DNA of 64,000 nucleotides from contig NZ_JANDBD010000018.1 of assembly GCF_024320865.1 (NCBI RefSeq), positions 2,401 through 66,400 on the forward strand. Reading direction: 5' to 3'. Position 1 is the stretch's first letter. The number at the start of each line of letters is the position of its first letter. This document shows positions 61,970 through 64,000 of this stretch, in pieces. This stretch comes from Mycolicibacterium arenosum. Lineage in GTDB: Bacteria; Actinomycetota; Actinomycetes; Mycobacteriales; Mycobacteriaceae. A program made the translations under genes and the position numbers. The notes under the pieces were generated by a model. That model was not told the DNA's origin and ran no database searches. It saw only the letters and a program-made list of their open reading frames with translations.

Positions 61970-63103
61970 TTGCCTGACACCGTTCGAAAGCTGCTGAAGT
62001 GGAGCAAAGCCCCGGCGAGTGACGTCGCGTCGTCGTCGTCGCCGTGGACCAACGTCGTCCGGGGACTGGCCGCCCGCGCCACTACTCCCCTGCTCCCGGA
62101 CGACTATCTGAAGCACCTCAACCCGCTGTGGTCCGCTCGCGAGCTTCGCGGCGAGATCATGGAGGCTCGGCCGGAGACGCCGGATTCCGCGACGGTGACC
62201 ATCAGGCCCGGCTGGGGCTTCCGCGGCGACTATCAGCCGGGCCAGTACGTCGGCATCGGGCTCCGGGTCGACGGCCGGTGGCACTGGCGGTCGTATTCGT
62301 TGACGTCGGTGCCCACCCGCGATCAGCACGACATCTCGATCACGGTGAAGGCGACGCCCGAGGGATTCCTGTCGACTCACCTGGTGAACGGGGTGGCGCC
62401 GGGCACCGTCATCCGCCTCGCGTCACCGAAAGGTGATTTCGCGCTTCCCGATCCACCACCGAGCCAGCTGTTGTTCGTCAGTGCCGGCAGCGGTATCACC
62501 CCGCTGATGGCGATGCTTCGCGCGTTGCGCGCCCGCGGCCACCGCCCGGACATCGTGCACCTCCACTCGGCCCCGTCGGAGGACGCCGTCATCTTCCGCG
62601 ACGAACTGCGAGACATGCACGACGACGACACGTCCGGTTACCGGTTGCACCTGCAGCTCACCGAGCAGTCCGGGAAGCTCGATTTCGCCGCCCTCGACGA
62701 CCTCGTCCCCGATTGGCGGGCCCGCTCGGCGTGGGCCTGCGGACCCACGTCGCTCCTCGACACGGTCGAACACGTCTGGAGCGAGGCCGACCTGGACGAC
62801 AACCTCCACACGGAGAGATTCGACATCGCCGCCACGGACAAGGGCGGCGAAGGAGGCACCGTCACCTTCGCGATCTCCGACAAGACCGTCGAGATCGACG
62901 GAGCCACCTCGTTGTTGGAGGCCGGTGAGAGCGTCGGCATCCAGATGCCCTTCGGATGCCGCATGGGCATCTGCCAAACCTGCGTACTGCCGTTGGACGA
63001 CGGCCACGTGCGCGACGTCAGATCCGGTGCCGAACACGCTGCGGGAGACCGCATTCAAACCTGCGTGTCGACGGCGTCCGGCGACTGCACCATCAACATT
63101 TAG
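61970..63103 (+). CDS. Ferredoxin/flavodoxin-type reductase with C-terminal 2Fe-2S domain (desaturase partner)
   Basis: 377 residues from TTG 61970, supported by AGGAGG (61957-61962) 7 nt upstream; the frame extends further but lacks signals. FAD motif WHWRSYSLTSVP, NAD(P) motif FVSAGSGITPLMAMLRAL, and the C-terminal plant-type 2Fe-2S cluster CRMGICQTC with the fourth Cys in IQTCVSTASGDC. It resembles Rv3230c, the oxidoreductase that passes electrons to the membrane desaturase DesA3. The desaturase gene follows after 10 nt, so they form one unit. Confidence 0.88.
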   Translation: MPDTVRKLLKWSKAPASDVASSSSPWTNVVRGLAARATTPLLPDDYLKHLNPLWSARELRGEIMEARPETPDSATVTIRPGWGFRGDYQPGQYVGIGLRVDGRWHWRSYSLTSVPTRDQHDISITVKATPEGFLSTHLVNGVAPGTVIRLASPKGDFALPDPPPSQLLFVSAGSGITPLMAMLRALRARGHRPDIVHLHSAPSEDAVIFRDELRDMHDDDTSGYRLHLQLTEQSGKLDFAALDDLVPDWRARSAWACGPTSLLDTVEHVWSEADLDDNLHTERFDIAATDKGGEGGTVTFAISDKTVEIDGATSLLEAGESVGIQMPFGCRMGICQTCVLPLDDGHVRDVRSGAEHAAGDRIQTCVSTASGDCTINI

Positions 63104-63113
63104 GGGAGTACTC

Positions 63114-64000
63114 ATGGCCATCACCGATATCAAGACCTACGCCCACCTGAGCGAGTCCGACGTTGAGCAGCTCACGGTCGAACTCGACGCCATCCGCGCG
63201 GACATCGAGGAATCGCGCGGCGAGCTCGACGCCAGGTACATCCGACGGGCCATCGGCCTGCAGCGCGCGCTCGTCGCGGGCGGCCGGATCGCGTTATTCG
63301 CCAGCAGCAGCCGGCTCGCCCGCATCGCTGGCACGGGCATGCTGGCGGCGGGCAAGATCATCGAGAACATGGAGTTGGGGCACAACATCATTCACGGGCA
63401 GTGGGACTGGATGAACGATCCGGAGATCCACTCGACCGAATGGGAGTGGGACACCACCTGCCCGAGCGCGCACTGGAAGCACTCGCACAACTTCGTGCAC
63501 CACAAGTACACCAACGTCGTCGGGATGGACAGCGACGTGGGCTACAACATCATGCGCGTCACCCGCGACCAACCGTGGGAGCCGTGGATGCTCGGCAACC
63601 CGGTGTACAACCTGTTGCTGGGCACGCTGTTCGAGTGGGGCGTCGCCGTGCACCACGTCGACGTGGGGAAGGTCCGCGCCGGCGAGAAGACGTGGGCCGA
63701 GGCGCGCCGCGATCTGCGCACCGTCGGCACGAAGGTCGGCAAGCAGGTCGGCAAGGACTACATCGTGTTCCCCGCACTAGCCGGCACGAACTGGAAGCAC
63801 ACGCTGAAGGCCAATTTCATCGCCAACCTGATCCGCAACTACTGGTCGTACGCCGTCATCTTCTGCGGACACTTCCCCGACGGAGCGGAGAAGTTCACCG
63901 TCGATGAGTTCGAGCGCGAGACGCGCGGCGAGTGGTATCTGCGCCAGATGCTGGGTTCGGCGAACTTCAACGCGGGCCCCGTCATGGCGTTCATGAGCGG
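63114..64000 (+). CDS. Membrane fatty-acid (stearoyl-CoA) desaturase, DesA3 type; 3' end outside window
   Basis: At least 295 residues from ATG 63114, with GGGGAG (63103-63108) upstream; the frame is open to the window edge. Histidine boxes of membrane di-iron desaturases are present: box one LGHNIIHGQWDWM, box two HWKHSHNFVHHKYTN. The expected third box (HxxHH) lies downstream of the window. A N-terminal helical region (DVEQLTVELDAIRADIEESR) precedes. With the reductase it would introduce a delta-9 double bond into stearoyl-CoA for oleate synthesis. Confidence 0.88.
   Translation, partial: MAITDIKTYAHLSESDVEQLTVELDAIRADIEESRGELDARYIRRAIGLQRALVAGGRIALFASSSRLARIAGTGMLAAGKIIENMELGHNIIHGQWDWMNDPEIHSTEWEWDTTCPSAHWKHSHNFVHHKYTNVVGMDSDVGYNIMRVTRDQPWEPWMLGNPVYNLLLGTLFEWGVAVHHVDVGKVRAGEKTWAEARRDLRTVGTKVGKQVGKDYIVFPALAGTNWKHTLKANFIANLIRNYWSYAVIFCGHFPDGAEKFTVDEFERETRGEWYLRQMLGSANFNAGPVMAFMS

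Overview
The window is a high-GC actinobacterial chromosome segment and almost certainly comes from a fast-growing mycobacterium (Mycolicibacterium type). It carries a complete mycolate FAS-II operon (fabD-acpM-kasA-kasB-accD6) behind aceE and a MabR-like PucR regulator, plus a mycothiol-dependent dehydrogenase, an MmpS/MmpL pair and a DesA3-type desaturase with its reductase. From about 9.4 to 31.6 kb the gene order follows the M. tuberculosis Rv2238c-Rv2260 block as I remember it, with a few genes absent.

Positions 1-9.2 kb are accessory DNA next to a tRNA-Val(UAC) gene and look like the right arm of an integrated element whose other end lies outside the window. It holds a 186-bp tandem duplication inside a membrane-anchored protein, an overlapping pair of unknown genes, a resolvase remnant, a ribbon-helix-helix regulator with a repeated operator, a ParB-C-like/unknown/XRE cluster, an HTH_36 protein with a zinc knuckle, an excisionase and a tyrosine integrase. 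The integrase has an unusual winged-helix-like insert. No relaxase, FtsK or phage structural gene is visible.

9.4-20.6 kb holds ahpE (with an apparent ATT start), a DUF3052 gene, a lipoprotein gene, aceE, mabR and the FAS-II operon. Similar TTTTGTGG dyads precede mabR and fabD. 20.6-31.6 kb holds a TetR-glpD operon divergent from an ADPS-like flavoprotein and a lipid kinase, then DUF genes, a serine hydrolase, a methyltransferase, a LuxR/TPR regulator, mscR and a metallo-hydrolase.

31.6-45.5 kb holds a SHOCT membrane protein, a SABATH-type fatty-acid methyltransferase, and a tightly packed K+ channel / reductase / Hsp70-like / acyl-CoA dehydrogenase cluster. It continues with a secreted protein, an SDR, glgP, an F420-type monooxygenase with a hot-dog dehydratase, and a DUF732 protein. 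45.7-51.3 kb holds mmpS-mmpL-DUF5078 and a Pro/Ala-rich envelope protein. 51.6-58 kb holds a DUF1254/1214 protein, a Septum_form-type lipoprotein and a four-gene peptide ABC importer. 58.1-64 kb holds an RsbQ-RsbP-like stress module, an aldo/keto reductase, and a ferredoxin-type reductase followed by a fatty-acid desaturase cut by the window edge.

Two themes recur. Many operons are coupled by ATGA/GTGA overlaps. About ten genes have a TANNNT -10-like hexamer exactly 6-7 nt before the start codon, which points to leaderless transcripts. All functional names come from reading protein motifs and gene order; no database search was run.
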